64,000 bases of DNA from Sacculina carcini (GCA_916048095.2 OU696574.1:1892501-1956500); one strand, 5' to 3'. Positions 52,908-64,000 are shown, counted from the first letter of the stretch. Made by a program: numbers and translations. Notes: generated from the sequence alone by a model not told the origin.

Positions 52908-53670
52908 GGAAAAAACCCCAATGTAGAAGAACTTAGAACCGCAACCTTGAAGAATATCAACCTCAACCTCGTTGACACGAAGGCCGCAATATCATTCAAG
53001 AGTGCGCACTACTCGCTCTACAGTGCGCATACATCTGGAAAGACAAGACATTTGAAACACTTACTATGTGCGGTGTGCTCTACGGCTCTCTCCAGCAGTG
53101 ATCTATTTTAGATCGCCTAGAAAATAACAGTAATTTTTTTCTTGGCATTTCATCATCTATAATTAACCTAAATATAAAAAAAATGAATAAACTGTCTGCC
53201 CATATCTGCCCTCGTTATGCAAGATCATAAGGATGAGGGATGGAACTCCACAATCCCACCGGGATTCCAGGTGGAGGAGCGGGATAATTCCACGTGGAGG
53301 AGCTACAACACGACCGTGATCGTCGGACACTACGGACAGCTAAATAAAAACGAAGTTGTTTAATATATTTTACGTAGGTCGTATGCGTTTAATGTATTTG
53401 TGTGTGCTACACATAGTATATGTTTTATACACGTTATGCAGCGCGTATATGTTTTGTTACATTTTGTGTTTTATGTATTACGTTGTCGTGTTTGTGAATT
53501 TTTTGGTTTGGGTATTAGTGGTGTTTGTCAATTGCTTTGTGAATTATTTTACTATTGTGTGCTTGCTTGGCTGCCCTTCTATATGTTTTCTGGTTGATTG
53601 TTTGTGTTTCGCTTGGGTTGTGTTTGGACTGACTCACTAACTTAGCTCGTTTTTCTCAAACTATCTATAC

Positions 53671-54095
53671 CAGGGATTCTTAAGCGGGGGTTCTCGCACC
53701 CCTAGAGGGCACGAGTCTGATTCTTAAGGGATGCCCGGACTCCTGTGAAAAGTAAAAATGAAAAAATATGTCCTGTAAAAGTTTTTGTGTGGCCTTTTCT
53801 TCATATTTTTACCTGGGAAAAACATTTTATTCCTAAAGGAACATTAAACCGTCTGAGTGAATATTGAGTATAAACGTTTCGTTATTACTTAGTTTGTATA
53901 TTCCGTTGTGTGGGTAATGGCGCGATAATCCTTCTGGGTTGGTGCCTCTGCACAACGTTTTTATTTCATTCTACCCGAATTAAAAAAAAGTTTGTATATT
54001 TGGCTTTTTAATATAACAATCAAGAATTCAGGGGTGCGAGAACTAACGGCTGCTTTGTAAAGGGTGCAAACACTGGACAAGTCTAAGAACCACTG
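53671..54095. mobile_element. hAT-like MITE A, 425 bp, right target copy displaced
   Basis: Ends are CAGGGATTCTTAAG and the reverse complement of CAGTGGTTCTTAGA. The left target duplication ATCTATAC is at 53663-53670. The right copy is not adjacent but at 56192-56199, because another element (54099-56186) inserted exactly across the junction. No coding potential. Confidence 0.8.
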
Positions 54096-54117
54096 ATCCA
54101 GTGCCGGATGTAGGCAT

Positions 54118-54267
54118 GTGGATGCCCCTGGATAATCTGTGTGTGGAGGTCCCTGGTCAATCTATATGTGGAGGCCCCTGGTCAATCTAAATGTGGATAC
54201 CCCTGGGTAATCTATGTGTGGAGACCCCTGGTCAATCTATGTGTGGATGCCCCTGGGCAATCTAATT
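54118..54267 (+). repeat. Six copies of a 25-bp minisatellite
   Basis: Units of type GTGGATGCCCCTGGATAATC plus TRTRT start at 54118, 54143, 54168, 54193, 54218 and 54243. They begin just inside the left end of element B and may have grown from its subterminal sequence. Confidence 0.9.
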
Positions 54268-54419
54268 TGTGGGGGCGCAGCTTGGCATGTGATACTCCTG
54301 CAAAATATCACAATACACGGATAACCCTGCATACTCAGCCATTCACTTGAACAACCATTCAGAGCTGCAGGGGCAACACCCCACCAGGGCGCTGCAGTGC
54401 TGCTAAAAACAAGGAATTA

Positions 54420-55480
54420 TTGGCTGAATGCGGAATAAGAGACAGCGACTTCATGCGGGTGAAGTACATGGTGGAGTCACCCTGGGAACTGGTCACACCT
54501 CAGGTTGACACTACATTAGCAGCTCTGCCCAAAAGTCGCACGCTTGCATGTGCGCTTTTAACGGAGGCACTTGGTCGCATTCACAGTTACAGTATTAGTA
54601 TATTTATATTAGTATTAGTATTTATATTAGTATTAGTATATACAGTTACAGTATATTCACATTCACAGTATTGTCGTGTACACCGATGGCTTGAAATTGT
54701 CAAGTGGTGTTGGAAGTGTGTTTGTAAGTGGAGTTACATACCGCTGCCACGGAGCGCCTCCATTTACACGGCTGAGTTATACGCGATCATACTTGCCCTG
54801 CTTTTCATTCGCTCATCTTCTCAATCATGTTTTTTGATTCTCTGACTCTTTAAGTGCAATATCATTCATCTCTAGCTTTAATATTCACCCATTTATACAA
54901 CGCATTCACGTAATGCATAACCGGCTTCATCAGCAGGGCAAGCGCGTAGTATTGTGCTGGATTCCGGCCCACGTTGGTATTGTTCTCCTGTTCCGTTTTC
55001 GGACATGAATAAAATCATTCATCAATTTATTCGATTTCGGTGGCAGCATGTTTGAGATCAAAGTGGTCCTCAAAAGCTAAAAGCAGTAAAGCCTGAGATA
55101 GGACATTGGACGTGCAGTTATCGCCGGAAGATATTTGAGGAGGTGGTTCTGGACGATTTGCCGACTTCGTGTCGGTCACACATACAGCACCCACCACCAC
55201 CCACTGCTTGGACAACCACAGCCTGTGTGCGGTGCATGTAACGAACCTCTCTCCGTGCGACACGTCTTGGTGGAATGTTCTAATTATGAATTGAGCCGTC
55301 GCCGATTGTTTGGTCGAAATTATACTATGGACGAGATTATTGGACAGAACACCGCTGTCATTTTTGACGGTCGGCTGTTTGCTCTCATTGAATTATTGTG
55401 GTTAAGCGTTATTTTTTACACCAAATCAATCATGATGTATGACTTCGATTTTTACAATAAATGTCAATAAATTTATTTTA
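54420..55480 (+). pseudogene. Degenerate non-LTR retrotransposon 3' part with RNase H
   Basis: In broken frames: a piece with MVESPWELVTPQVDTTLAAL, then a (TTAGTA)n-like expansion (54592-54660), then VYTDGLKLSSGVGSVFVSG, an RNase H start (YTDGSK..GVG with the first catalytic Asp), and finally RLRVGHTYSTH and QPVCGACNEPLSVRHVLVEC, the Cys/His module at the C-terminus. RNase H plus this module points to an I/Jockey-related lineage. AATAAA and a (TTTA)-rich end follow at about 55458-55500. Frameshifts make it non-functional. Confidence 0.7.
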
Positions 55481-55574
55481 AATATATTCATTTACCATTT
55501 ATTTACAAATAAATAGCATGTGTTTTATTATCATACATCTAAATATGTTAGTTTGCTTTCACAGGACTCTTCAC

Positions 55575-55761
55575 CTGAGCCGTAGCAACCGCCCCCCGTA
55601 CCCCCCGGCCGGGGGGCCCCGAATGTTGAGGGTCCCCTTTGCTTCACGTATTATGTGATTATGTCTAATAAATACATTCATTATTTGGTGATTTATTTAT
55701 AATGGGGGCCCCAAGTGTTGCCTTCGGGGGGGGGGGCCTATAATTCCTCGCAACGGTTCTG
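55575..55761. mobile_element. hAT-like MITE, 187 bp
   Basis: Perfect 8-bp target duplication CTCTTCAC (55567-55574 and 55762-55769). Ends CTGAGCCGTAGC and the reverse complement of CAGAACCGTTGC are imperfect inverted repeats, each followed by long C or G blocks (CCCCCCGTACCCCCCGG; GGGGGGGGGGCC). It sits within element B, making a third nesting level. Confidence 0.75.
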
Positions 55762-56204
55762 CTCTTCACACCTGCCTCATCAGCACTCTTCACATCTGAC
55801 TGTACAAACAGACCATTTTTCGAAGCTGATTAGGAAGCATGATTCATACTCAGTGCCGCCAATCTTAAAATCAAAACAAGTTTCTTCGTAGACTAGAAAC
55901 AACTATAGCCGTATCTGTATTTACAGACCAGACACATTACGAGACTTGGCCCTTGCAAATCAGGTGATCAATGTGTCAAAGTCACTGTTTGGTTTTACTG
56001 TATTTTTTCGTGTTGAAGAAAGATAAATCATATATAGCATACTTTTGTTTTATTTCTCACTCAAAAAACTTCTATTCCTTATATATTTACTGAAATTATT
56101 CAAGCCTGGGTTCTTTTTTGAGGCCCTTTAAAATGTGGAGGCCCTGGGCTGGTGCCCTCTTTATCCCCCCCCCCAATCCGTCCCTGCATTGATCTATACC
56201 TTTT

Positions 56205-56300
56205 GGATCTTCAGGTACATGGGGCCACCGCATGGTGGTAATAGTGCTTGCACTCATTCCACGTCACTGGTTTTGCCTGTAATTAATAATAATAATAATA
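56205..56300 (+). repeat. AAT-tailed retroposon family, copy after element B
   Basis: TCAGGTACATGGGGCCACCG, ATGGTGGTAATAGTGCTTGC, GTTTTGCCTGTAATTAATAA and an AAT triplet tail. 5'-truncated copy of the 7565-7945 family. Confidence 0.8.
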
Positions 56301-57329
56301 AATTCAATAAGCCAACTTCATTGTTTTTATGATCGACCTTTAATGGGTCAAGGTTGTGGTGTTTGTCGTTCAGTTTCGAACATCCAAGGGCCTCTGGGCT
56401 TATACTTCTCCAGCAGTGCGCAGATTTTGACGTTTTTTATTGAGCGATTTCGTTATATGGAGAGATGTCTGGATTGTATTGGAGGTCAGAATTTGACCGA
56501 CCACTGTGTGACTGTCCTGGTGTTTAAATGATGTCGCGACGGTGAGTTCGTCGTCGACACCGGCTGGAAATTCGTGAATACATACTGTCATGTGTACGAG
56601 CTTTGTGCATGCAATATTTATCCTAGTGAAGTGTATTCCCGTGCAAGCTGTTTCACTGCATACGGCAATACTGGCGTGCCACTTGCTTTGCTCGTCTCCA
56701 TTGTTTGCTCGATGAGTTGTATGCCGTGATCAACTCTGCTTGGAGGTCTAGATGTCGTGCTCCTACCAGGTAGGAATTGCCCTGGTGGAATTATACATGT
56801 TATGAACTTAAATATTGTACCAACGCAACATAAGTACGTATATACTTATACAACATAAGTATACAATTACGTATACGTATACAACATAAGATTGTACCAA
56901 CGCAACATAAATTTCAACCAATAATACAGAGGAACAGTTTTTTTCGAATTTTCTGCGGCATGAGATTTGTTCACACATTCTTACGTAGTTTGGTCTGCTG
57001 AATCCAAATCTGAATTCGGTTTAGCTCTGCATGCTCCAGGTGAAATGCAATTTGGAGTTTTTGATTCAGTGTCAAACCCCAGTTTTTTGCATTGTTGTCA
57101 CATTGGTATATTACCTGCGATGCTTATACTGGCTAACCGGCAAGTAATTTGATGCTGAAATGTTTTAAGATATTTTGTGTAACGGTGTAAAATGAGAGAG
57201 AGACCGTGCTTGAGTGAATATGTGAATATATTTGTGTGATTATGTTTGTGTGAGGATTTTCCTGTACGATTGTGTGTGTTTGCAAATTGTACATGTCCTC
57301 CGACAGTGTGTGTGTATGCTCTCTGTGAT
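56301..57329. other. Intergenic, nothing recognised
   Basis: A/T-rich DNA. A small direct repeat of TTGTACCAACGCAACATAA occurs at about 56815-56833 and 56892-56910. No gene or transposon end identified. Confidence 0.5.
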
Positions 57330-57953
57330 TTGAAACTGTGATAGACCTACTGAAATACCACGAGCACAACTGGACAATTTGTGTGGACCTCAAAATAGTC
57401 AATTTCTTTCTAGGTCGCAAAGAGGATTTACAAAGTACCCGTGCTATCTTTGCATGTGGGACAGTAGAGCTGGAGACAAGCACTGGATCCAGAATGAATG
57501 GAAGAGAAGATCAAGAAATGATGCGCCGCATACTGGATCACTTGTTTGTGATCAAGAATTTGTCAGAAAGATGAATGACAAGAAAAAGACTGCTTGGCTT
57601 GCATTTGTGACTGTGTTAAAGGTTAACAGTTAAAAGCCTAAGTGACAGCTACTACACGGGAAGAATCCGAAGCCTATGAACACAGATGTGCCCCGTGCAG
57701 CTTTTTGTGACCTTGGATAAACCATGAATGTCAAACTCTATTGTACGGTCATCTTGATAGATTCCCTCATAATGTAGGAGCTGTAAGTGACGAGCAAGGT
57801 GAGCGCTTCCATCAGGACCTCAAGACCATGGAAGAACGTTACCAAGGGAGGTGGGACAAACATGATGACAGATTACTGCTGGAGCATCAAACGCGAATGT
57901 CTTGAGAATATCCACAAACGCAAAAGTTACAAGCGCAAATTCATGCCGAATTA
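57330..57953 (+). pseudogene. Decayed copy of an unclassified repeat-encoded animal protein
   Basis: Pieces in different frames: YHEHNWTICVDLKIVNFFLG, then GFTKYPCYLCMWDSRAGDKHW, then FVRKMNDKKKTAWLAFVTVLK, then GAVSDEQGERFHQDLKTMEE followed by RYQGRWDK, and after a one-base shift NMMTDYCWSIKRE and HKRKSYKRKFM. From memory these match, in order, a large multicopy family of uncharacterised animal proteins with a CxLCxWDSR motif. The middle of the protein (its conserved PPLHIKLG part) is missing. Frameshifts and in-frame stops show it is not functional. Confidence 0.6.
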
Positions 57954-58378
57954 AATAGCAGTCGGGCTTTGCCTCCTCATAAAAGCAAGTGTAATCATTT
58001 TTACCAATATAATATAGAGTATAATCACTCTATATTTGGGGAATTGCTTCAAATTTTGATATTGAATAAATTCATACAATCTTGCATTTACTTTGGAAAA
58101 TTGGAACTTGGAAAACTCATTGTGATGTAGTGCATTAAAACACTTATATGCCACTTGATCAACTCTTATATGCCAAAAATGATTTGTTAGTACACTTGTC
58201 AGTTCAAACATGAGGTTTCAGAAACCAAGTGCTTCAGAAGCGATACTTGAATATATAATTGTGCTTGGTATGATTCAGCAACAGTGCACACTAACTCGTC
58301 GAGAGCGAATTTGTATACATTGAATATTCTGTCTCTGTCGTCATTTGTTTGATGGTTTTTGACTCAGCAGAAGTAACG

Positions 58379-58631
58379 TTAACCCTATAACGCCGTAATT
58401 TTGGTCGGTTTTTACCAAAAATATATTCACTGTTTTTTTATTGTTCATATCGATGTCATTGCATCTATTGCCACAAAACAAAATTACCGCCCTTCTTGCA
58501 CGATGATCGGCGCAACGTGTAGAAGTCTTGACAGTCGACAATTGCTGCTACTTACTGGATATTATCAACACGCAGTATAAGCCAATCAATCAAACGCTAC
58601 CAAATTGACACTCTCGACGTTATAGAGTTAA
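58379..58631. mobile_element. piggyBac-like MITE with TTAA target duplication
   Basis: TTAA at 58379-58382 and 58628-58631 flank the ends CCCTATAACGCCG and the reverse complement of CTCTATAACGTCG. TTAA duplication plus a C-starting inverted repeat is the piggyBac hallmark. The element is about 245 bp and non-coding. Confidence 0.8.
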
Positions 58632-59138
58632 TTGTTTTCCGAGAAGCGTTCCGGTAGTTAACTTCAATGCAGAATACTTAACTCTATCCTCCCATTGCTC
58701 CCATATGGGAACATGCATTTTGTGGAGAAGTTTCTCCCGACATGTTTAATCAATTACAAAATTTAGACTACTCTCGGATAGAGCATGATACAGGCTCTAA
58801 GGGCATATGGTTTGATTATATGTTTCCATTATACACAGCACATCACTCATCCAAACCTGACTTATTTTTTCACAAATTGTAGTTTGTCTATTAGGGGCTG
58901 CAAAAAGTTGGTATAAATTTAATTAATTTTAAATTTTTTATATTAGCAGCTATACTTAAATCCTAAGGCTGAAGTATATATGAATACCCCGCAGAAATTT
59001 GCAGAATAATGCATAAATTTACCCAAAATGTTCTTCTTCCAGGCAAACTAATACGCGCGCGCACAAACACGTCTTAACTAACTCGCACGTAGCATGCACA
59101 TTGTACCATCCCCATAGATGCACATGCTATATTCGAGG

Positions 59139-59325
59139 CAGTGTCGGCACCAGGATTTTCCCGATGAGGGTGTGAGGGCTAAGGTAAAAGATGCGAGGAC
59201 TTGGCGAAACATGAACTACACTCGAAATATCCATGGTCAGGATTTTTGCGAGCTCAGGGTGGGCTCGGCACATTTTTTGGGGGGCTCTAGTTCCTCCAAG
59301 TTCTTCCTCCTTAACATCGCCACTG
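59139..59325. mobile_element. hAT-like MITE, 187 bp
   Basis: Target duplication ATTCGAGG (59131-59138) and ATTTGAGG (59326-59333), one change. Left end CAGTGTCGGCACCAGGATTT, right end the reverse complement of CAGTGGCGATGT. The left end is related to the ends of 23361-23791, so the two probably share a transposase. Confidence 0.75.
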
Positions 59326-60369
59326 ATTTGAGGTCACTTCATGTCATTATACCGTAGGAAAATCTGAAGTCGCATGACATTTCTATAAGAAACATGGTAA
59401 TGATGAATCAATGCTGACATTTGATAGGTGGCATTCAACAAAGGTGTTTGTTCGTGCCAAGCCAATGTTGGTAGATTCGACTGCAAAATATGGGTGGTGT
59501 ACGAGAATGATGATTACCAACATATTCTGACACTGAGCAGAGATAGAACAAACTCATGACTCGTTTCCACTGAGCACAAGAGTTTCGTTGAACACTTTTG
59601 TTATGTGCTCTGTTGAAGCCACTTGCTAAACAGAACATTGTATAAACTAGAAAATGTCAAGGACACAGAACTGCTACTGATGAAATCAAATTAAGCTTTG
59701 AAAGTGATTTCAATTACGAAAGATAACGTTACAAAAAACATGTCTCAATTGAATAACAACTTTGTGTATTATTAATATTGACAGTAATCGTCATATACAC
59801 GCAAACTGCTCGTCGTGGGAAAACAGTATTGAGCATCAAAGTGAAGCAGTCACGTTCTGGTACGCAAGAGTATCGAGGATATGGATGGTGTTGATATAAT
59901 TCATCGTCTCTTGGTCACATACCGACAATGTATAAGAGGTGTAAGATATATGAGAGATATAATGGTATTGGTCATTGTTCTCTAATGATGTCAGTTTGTA
60001 GCTGCTGTGTGGCTCTTGTACTATCAACTGCACGTTAGACTCTTCCTCTCTTTCCTTCTTTTCTTGCCGCAATCTCAAGCTGTGTAGGCAGGGTGAGGAG
60101 ATGGATGGTGGCAGCGGCCTTATTTGCCATCGTGACTGTCAGGGTCCGTGTTTCTGGGCGTACTCACGGTTCCACAAACTAATTGCCTTACCTGGTGTGG
60201 CGGTACCTCCAGGAATGACCTTTTGATCCGCCATCTCAATCGTCGTTTCATGGATTTTTCACTCACATTTTTTGGACTGTTTTCTATGGATTTATTGACC
60301 TCGGCATGTCCTTGGATACGATTTTGTCTTCACGTTGGATTGTACTGTTTTGGCTTATTACTCCTCTGC

Positions 60370-60396
60370 GGCGACATCGAAACAAATCCCGGGCCT
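60370..60396 (+). other. 2A-like ribosome-skipping motif (LINE copy 2)
   Basis: Encodes GDIETNPGP, identical to copy 1, at codons 41-49 after ATG 60250 and directly after the hydrophobic leader. Conservation in both copies suggests it was functional in the source element. Confidence 0.85.
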
Positions 60397-62553
60397 GTGT
60401 TTGAGCGGCGGTCATGTAGGGTGTTATGCGCAAACGTTCGCGGCCTTGCGAAAAACCTCCAGGACATTTCGCTCGTTGCCCAGTCGCATGACATCATCAT
60501 TTGCTCTGAAACCATTGTGTCCAGTCTTCGCCACAAATCTGAATTGTTGATTTCTGGATTTTCAGAGCCTGCGCTTATCTACCGTGATGCCTCCAAACGC
60601 AGACGCGGCATGTCGCTTTATGTACGCAATGGCTTTTCTGCTCACCGGTACATTAAGTTCGAATGCGACTGTCATGAAGGCCTTGTCATTCGTGTATGTT
60701 CAAGGTTGACCAATTATTTTATATTCGGCTACTACCGCAACCCGGACTCGGACGATTCCATATATGATTGCTTCATTCGTGCAATGTCTGTGATCCAGGA
60801 GAACGACCGTAAAGCGGCATTTGTCTTTGCCGGTGATTTCAACGCACATCAGAGCGAATGGTTTTCTAGAAGCCCGACTGATTCACATGGTCGTGCTGCA
60901 TTGGATTTTGCCAATATCTCCGATTGTGATCAGTTGGTTACCAGTCCGACTCATTCATCCGGCAACTGTCTGTGCCCGTGCATACGATCAGAAAAGAGGT
61001 GTTCATGAAGTCACGTGTTAACTGGGACAATGTAATGAACGATGTGCGTAACATTCGTCTAGGTCCGATTTTGAGTAGTGACGACCCTGTATCGTCATTG
61101 AACGACCAACTGTCAACGATCATATCTCGTCGGGTGCCCGTTAAGAAACTTTCCTTCCGTTTCAATGATAAGTCTTGGTTCAATGCCGATTACCATTTTG
61201 CCCGTCAAATGAAATTGGCAGCTTACCATCATTGGTCCAGGTCCAGGACTTCCGAAGCTTGGAATGAGTATGTGACGGCCAGGGCTTCTTGTGCGGCGAC
61301 TTACCGGCAGGCCGAACGGCAGAGACACAATTCTGCCAACAAATTGTTGTCGTCGACGTCTCACCCTCACAAATGGTGGTCCACTCTCAAGTCCATCATT
61401 CACGGTGTGCGAACAACTCCCCCGCCTCTCCTCTCTGCAACGGGGAAGGTGGTGTCAAGTCCGACTGAGAAAGCAGATTTGCTCATGCGTCATTTCGACA
61501 GCAAACTCTCTCGTCGTCCTTTATCTACTGATGACACTGTATATGATAAACCTGCGTTGACGAGAGTGGCTTTCAGATCTAAGGAAGTGAAATGTCTGCT
61601 TGAATCTCTTGACTCCAATGGCGGCACTGATCCTCTGGGTATGTTTCCCTTATTTCTGTAGAAGACTGCTGTAGCATTGGCTCCAAAACTTAGTGCCGTT
61701 TTATACGACTAATAAGGCGCGGCAGTTTTCCATCGTGCTGCCGAATCGCCAATATCACTCCAATTCCAAAAGGTCCTTCGTCATCTGATCCCAGTCAATA
61801 CCGGCCTATTTCAATAACACCTCTGCTATCCAAGGTTTTCGAACATGTGGTTTGTCGTCGTCTCGCTCAATACCTTGAAAAGCACAGTTTGCTGCCGCCT
61901 AATCAATTCGCATATCGCAAAAATCTCGGCACCACGGACGCCTTGTTGTCACTCATATTGTGCAACAGGCCCTAGATCGAGGACAGGAAGCTGTGATAGT
62001 CCAGCTAGACTTTTCAGCCGCGTTCGATAGAGTCAATCACGATGGCCTGATCCGAAAGCTAAAGTCTCTCAGGGTCGGAGGAAGAGTCCTATCAGTTATG
62101 ACCCAATTCCTTCAAGGTCGCAAGCACAGAGTATGTGTTGATGGTAGGCACAGTGAATGGCATGATGTTCACTCGGGTGTTCCCCAAGGGAGTGTATTGG
62201 GTCCTCTCTTGTTCAATGTCTACACATCAGATCTGCTCAGCCTAACTTCGCATCCTGTTTTTGCTTACGCGGATGATGTAACTATGGTGGCTACCGTTGA
62301 CACTCCAGAGCGGCGACCGAATGTGAGTTGGTCACTGAACGAAGACCTGCGCAGAATATCCATATGGTGTGACACTTTGAATATGAAGCTTAACTCAAAA
62401 AAGTCGAAGTTTTTGTGTGTTTCTCGGTCTCGCACATTGAATCCATCGCTCGATCCTTTGTTGGTTAATGGCTGCGCAGTGGAAGAATGTAACGCAGTCG
62501 ATATCCTTGGAGTTAGATTCGATTCAAGGCTGACTTTTGAGAAACAGGTTCGT

Positions 62554-62600
62554 CGTCTTGTGGTTTCCGCTTCTTTCTGAGAAGCGGAAACCACAAGACG
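62554..62600. repeat. 21-bp perfect inverted repeat in LINE copy 2
   Basis: 62554-62574 and 62580-62600 are exact reverse complements with a 5-base spacer (TTCTG). Copy 1 has only one arm at this place. The second arm is therefore an insertion made by copying back the adjacent sequence. Confidence 0.9.
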
Positions 62601-63094
62601 AGAAACTTGGAATTCTTCGAAAAGCATATCGTGTACTCAATGATCGTTCGATATCTGCCTCGTGTTTGCGCTGCTTCGTTCTTCCTGTTCTCGAGTACTG
62701 TGCTCCTGTTTGGTCGTCAGCTGCTGATTCGCATCTCTGGCTCATTGACAGAGTTGGCTTCTCTGCCAGCTTCCTCTGTGGTGGAGATGCATGCTGGAAT
62801 CTTGGTCATCGTAGGGACATTTCCAACGTTTGTATGCTGTTCAAGATATTGACCAACGAAAGACACTCTCTACACGGTGCTGTGTCTCATCAGCGACACT
62901 TTGCTAAGGTCACTCGACTGGCAGTAAATTCACATTCGCTCTGCCTACAAGAGCCAAAATGCAGAACGAATCAGTTTAAGCGTAGTTTCGTTGCCAGCTC
63001 TGTGCGGTTGTGGAATCGGTTGGATGAGGGTGTGTGCAGGGCCAGCAGAGTCCGATCATTCAAAAGTGCTGCCAACAAAGTTTTGAGAAATTGA

Positions 63095-64000
63095 CGAGTT
63101 TAGTTCCACCTAAATTATTTATTTATTCATTCATTTGAGATTTATTTTGATATTGACCTATGTATTTATTTATTTATATTATTTATGGATCGTTTTGTGA
63201 TGTGTGTGTATGTGTGTGTGTGCGACTATCGTGTATGTGTGTTTGTGCGAGTGCGTTTATGTTAGTGTGTGTGTGTTTCTTGCGAATTAATCTAGTCCAA
63301 TTGTTGTTCTGCACTTCTCGTGCAGCATATTGTGCAATTTCTTTTGATCTAGTCATTTTCGTATGTATCATATCAATTGTATGTATGTATGTGTGTGTGT
63401 GTGTTTGCTGCAAATTAATCTAGTCAAAATTGTTGTACGTCAGTTCTCGTGCAGCATATTGTGCAATTTCTTTTGATCTAGTCATTTTCTTATGTATTAT
63501 ATCAATTGTATGTCTGTGTGTGTGTGTGTGGATGGGTGATGTATTGATCTGTCATGATTGTGTGTGTCATATTGTCTTTGTGTATTTTTTCTCTGTCTCT
63601 TTCTCTTATTCTCCACGTTCAAAGTGCGCAGGGGCTGCATGATGCAGTTTATAGCGCTTGCGCTCTTCCTGTGTCACTTTGTTCGTTTTGTTCAATAATA
63701 ATAATAATAATAACTCGTAGAATACTCCATTTCCCGTATGGTTTTCACAAGGGAAGTAACACCCTGCCTGCTGAATGATGCAACGACACGTATGGCTCGA
63801 AGTAGAGTAGCACAACAGCCAGTAAATGTTCAATGGTTATATGCAAGTAGATGGAAGATAGGTAGATGCAGGCTATCAGTGCAACAAGTGCCTTCTCAGA
63901 TGACATTTGAACAAGAATGCCGACTACGCGAAAAATAGCAAACTGACTTAAAATAATTGGTTTATACCATTATTAAGTAATAATCATTGCCATACACTTA
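63095..64000. other. LINE 3' flank and intergenic
   Basis: TTTATTTATTCATT-rich sequence after the LINE stop, GT tracts, a 128-bp tandem duplication (63265-63520) and an AAT-triplet run at 63694-63714. No gene recognised to the window end. Confidence 0.6.
63265..63520 (+). repeat. Tandem duplication of about 128 bp
   Basis: The unit contains a GT tract, AATTAATCTAGTC, TTCTCGTGCAGCATATTGTG and TTTTGATCTAGTCATTTTC. The two copies (about 63265-63392 and 63393-63520) differ at a few bases and in GT length. Confidence 0.85.

Larger units (their letters stand above)
50606..53662. other. Intergenic with piggyBac remains
   Basis: No functional gene. TTAACCCATTAG at 51375-51386 followed by GTGGTCTAAAATAGATCA, and a similar inverted GATCTATTTTAGATC near 53100, may be worn ends of a piggyBac-type element whose transposase remnant lies at 52530-52907. 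Frames at 50630-51300 and 52160-52410 have no recognisable product. A/T-rich DNA follows to 53662. Confidence 0.5.
54099..56186. mobile_element. hAT-like element B, 2088 bp, nested in the edge of element A
   Basis: Ends are CAGTGCCGGATG and the reverse complement of CAGGGACGGATT. The 8-bp target duplication is CACTGATC (54091-54098) and CATTGATC (56187-56194), which consists of the last five bases of element A plus three bases of its flank. B contains a 25-bp minisatellite, a degenerate LINE 3' fragment and a 187-bp MITE. No hAT transposase frame is seen. Confidence 0.8.
60028..63094 (+). mobile_element. CR1/L2-like non-LTR retrotransposon, copy 2, near full length but inactivated
   Basis: Starts at the same point as copy 1 (CTGCACGTTAGACTC). 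Order: leader ATG at 60250, 2A-like motif 60370-60396, endonuclease, RT, and the C-terminal region (VRLWNRLDEG, FKSAANKVLRN) to the stop at about 63094. Damage: a deletion of about 110 bp at 60969 removes the SDHS part of the endonuclease and shifts the frame; a TAG interrupts at 61659-61661; small changes follow near 61700 and 61945; a 26-base foldback insertion lies at 62554-62600. RT motifs persist (QLDFSAAFDRVNHDG, YADDVTMVA at about 61990-62290). The true 3' end, after a TATTTATTTAT-rich stretch, was not fixed. Amino-acid identity to copy 1 is very high, so both come from a fairly recent burst. Confidence 0.9.

Noticed and set aside
53356-53640. Hydrophobic 94-codon frame
   Set aside because: Low-complexity T/G-rich DNA gives Val/Phe/Leu-rich translations; no conserved motif.
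54118-54267. Regular repeats that could suggest a CRISPR array
   Set aside because: The 25-bp units are directly tandem with no spacers, in a eukaryotic genome, inside a transposon.

Overview
The window is nuclear DNA of an animal: spliced GT-AG genes, a eukaryotic tRNA, non-LTR retrotransposons, cut-and-paste transposons and very abundant (CA)n/(GT)n microsatellites. The CLIC gene matches from memory the arthropod/EXC-4 type almost to its C-terminus, and CCTAA-type telomere-like pentamers occur. I therefore infer a protostome, perhaps ecdysozoan; the species cannot be named. An intact IFT139 implies ciliated cells.

Layout: 1-3218 intergenic, with a minisatellite. 3219-9872 (+) CLIC/EXC-4-like glutathione-transferase-fold protein, with a CR1/L2-like LINE in antisense in intron 2. 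9873-11396 holds a mariner remnant and tRNA-Glu(CTC). 11397-12149 (-) MED22 is head-to-head with 12449-20810 (+) eIF2 gamma, whose introns are full of transposons. 21489-24589 (-) WTAP is head-to-head with 25625-26311 (+) ATG101. 26312-29640 is repeat-rich intergenic. 29641-33861 (+) is a single-exon IFT139/TTC21B. 34880-37189 (-) importin alpha is head-to-head with 37911-45700 (+), a DBHS (NONO/SFPQ/NonA) gene. 47434-50596 (+) is a complete, apparently intact RTE-like LINE. 50606-60027 is a graveyard of nested hAT, piggyBac and other transposon remains. 60028-63094 (+) is a second CR1/L2-like LINE.

The genes are unrelated housekeeping functions: membrane/redox, transcription, translation start, m6A writing, autophagy, cilia, nuclear import and nuclear RNA binding. 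They look like neighbours rather than a pathway. Three of the pairs are divergent and may share promoters.

The most interesting pattern is in the introns. About half of the 34 introns carry a (GU)n tract directly upstream of the acceptor, always on the transcript strand whichever genomic strand the gene is on. Several carry (CA)n just after the donor. These can pair with each other and could loop out the intron. Other notable points are virus-like 2A motifs at the end of a signal-peptide-like leader in both CR1/L2-like LINE copies, a GC-AG intron flanked by complementary CA and GU tracts, a nest of hAT transposons whose interlocking target duplications give their order of insertion, and a short retroposon-like module always fused to GT microsatellites.
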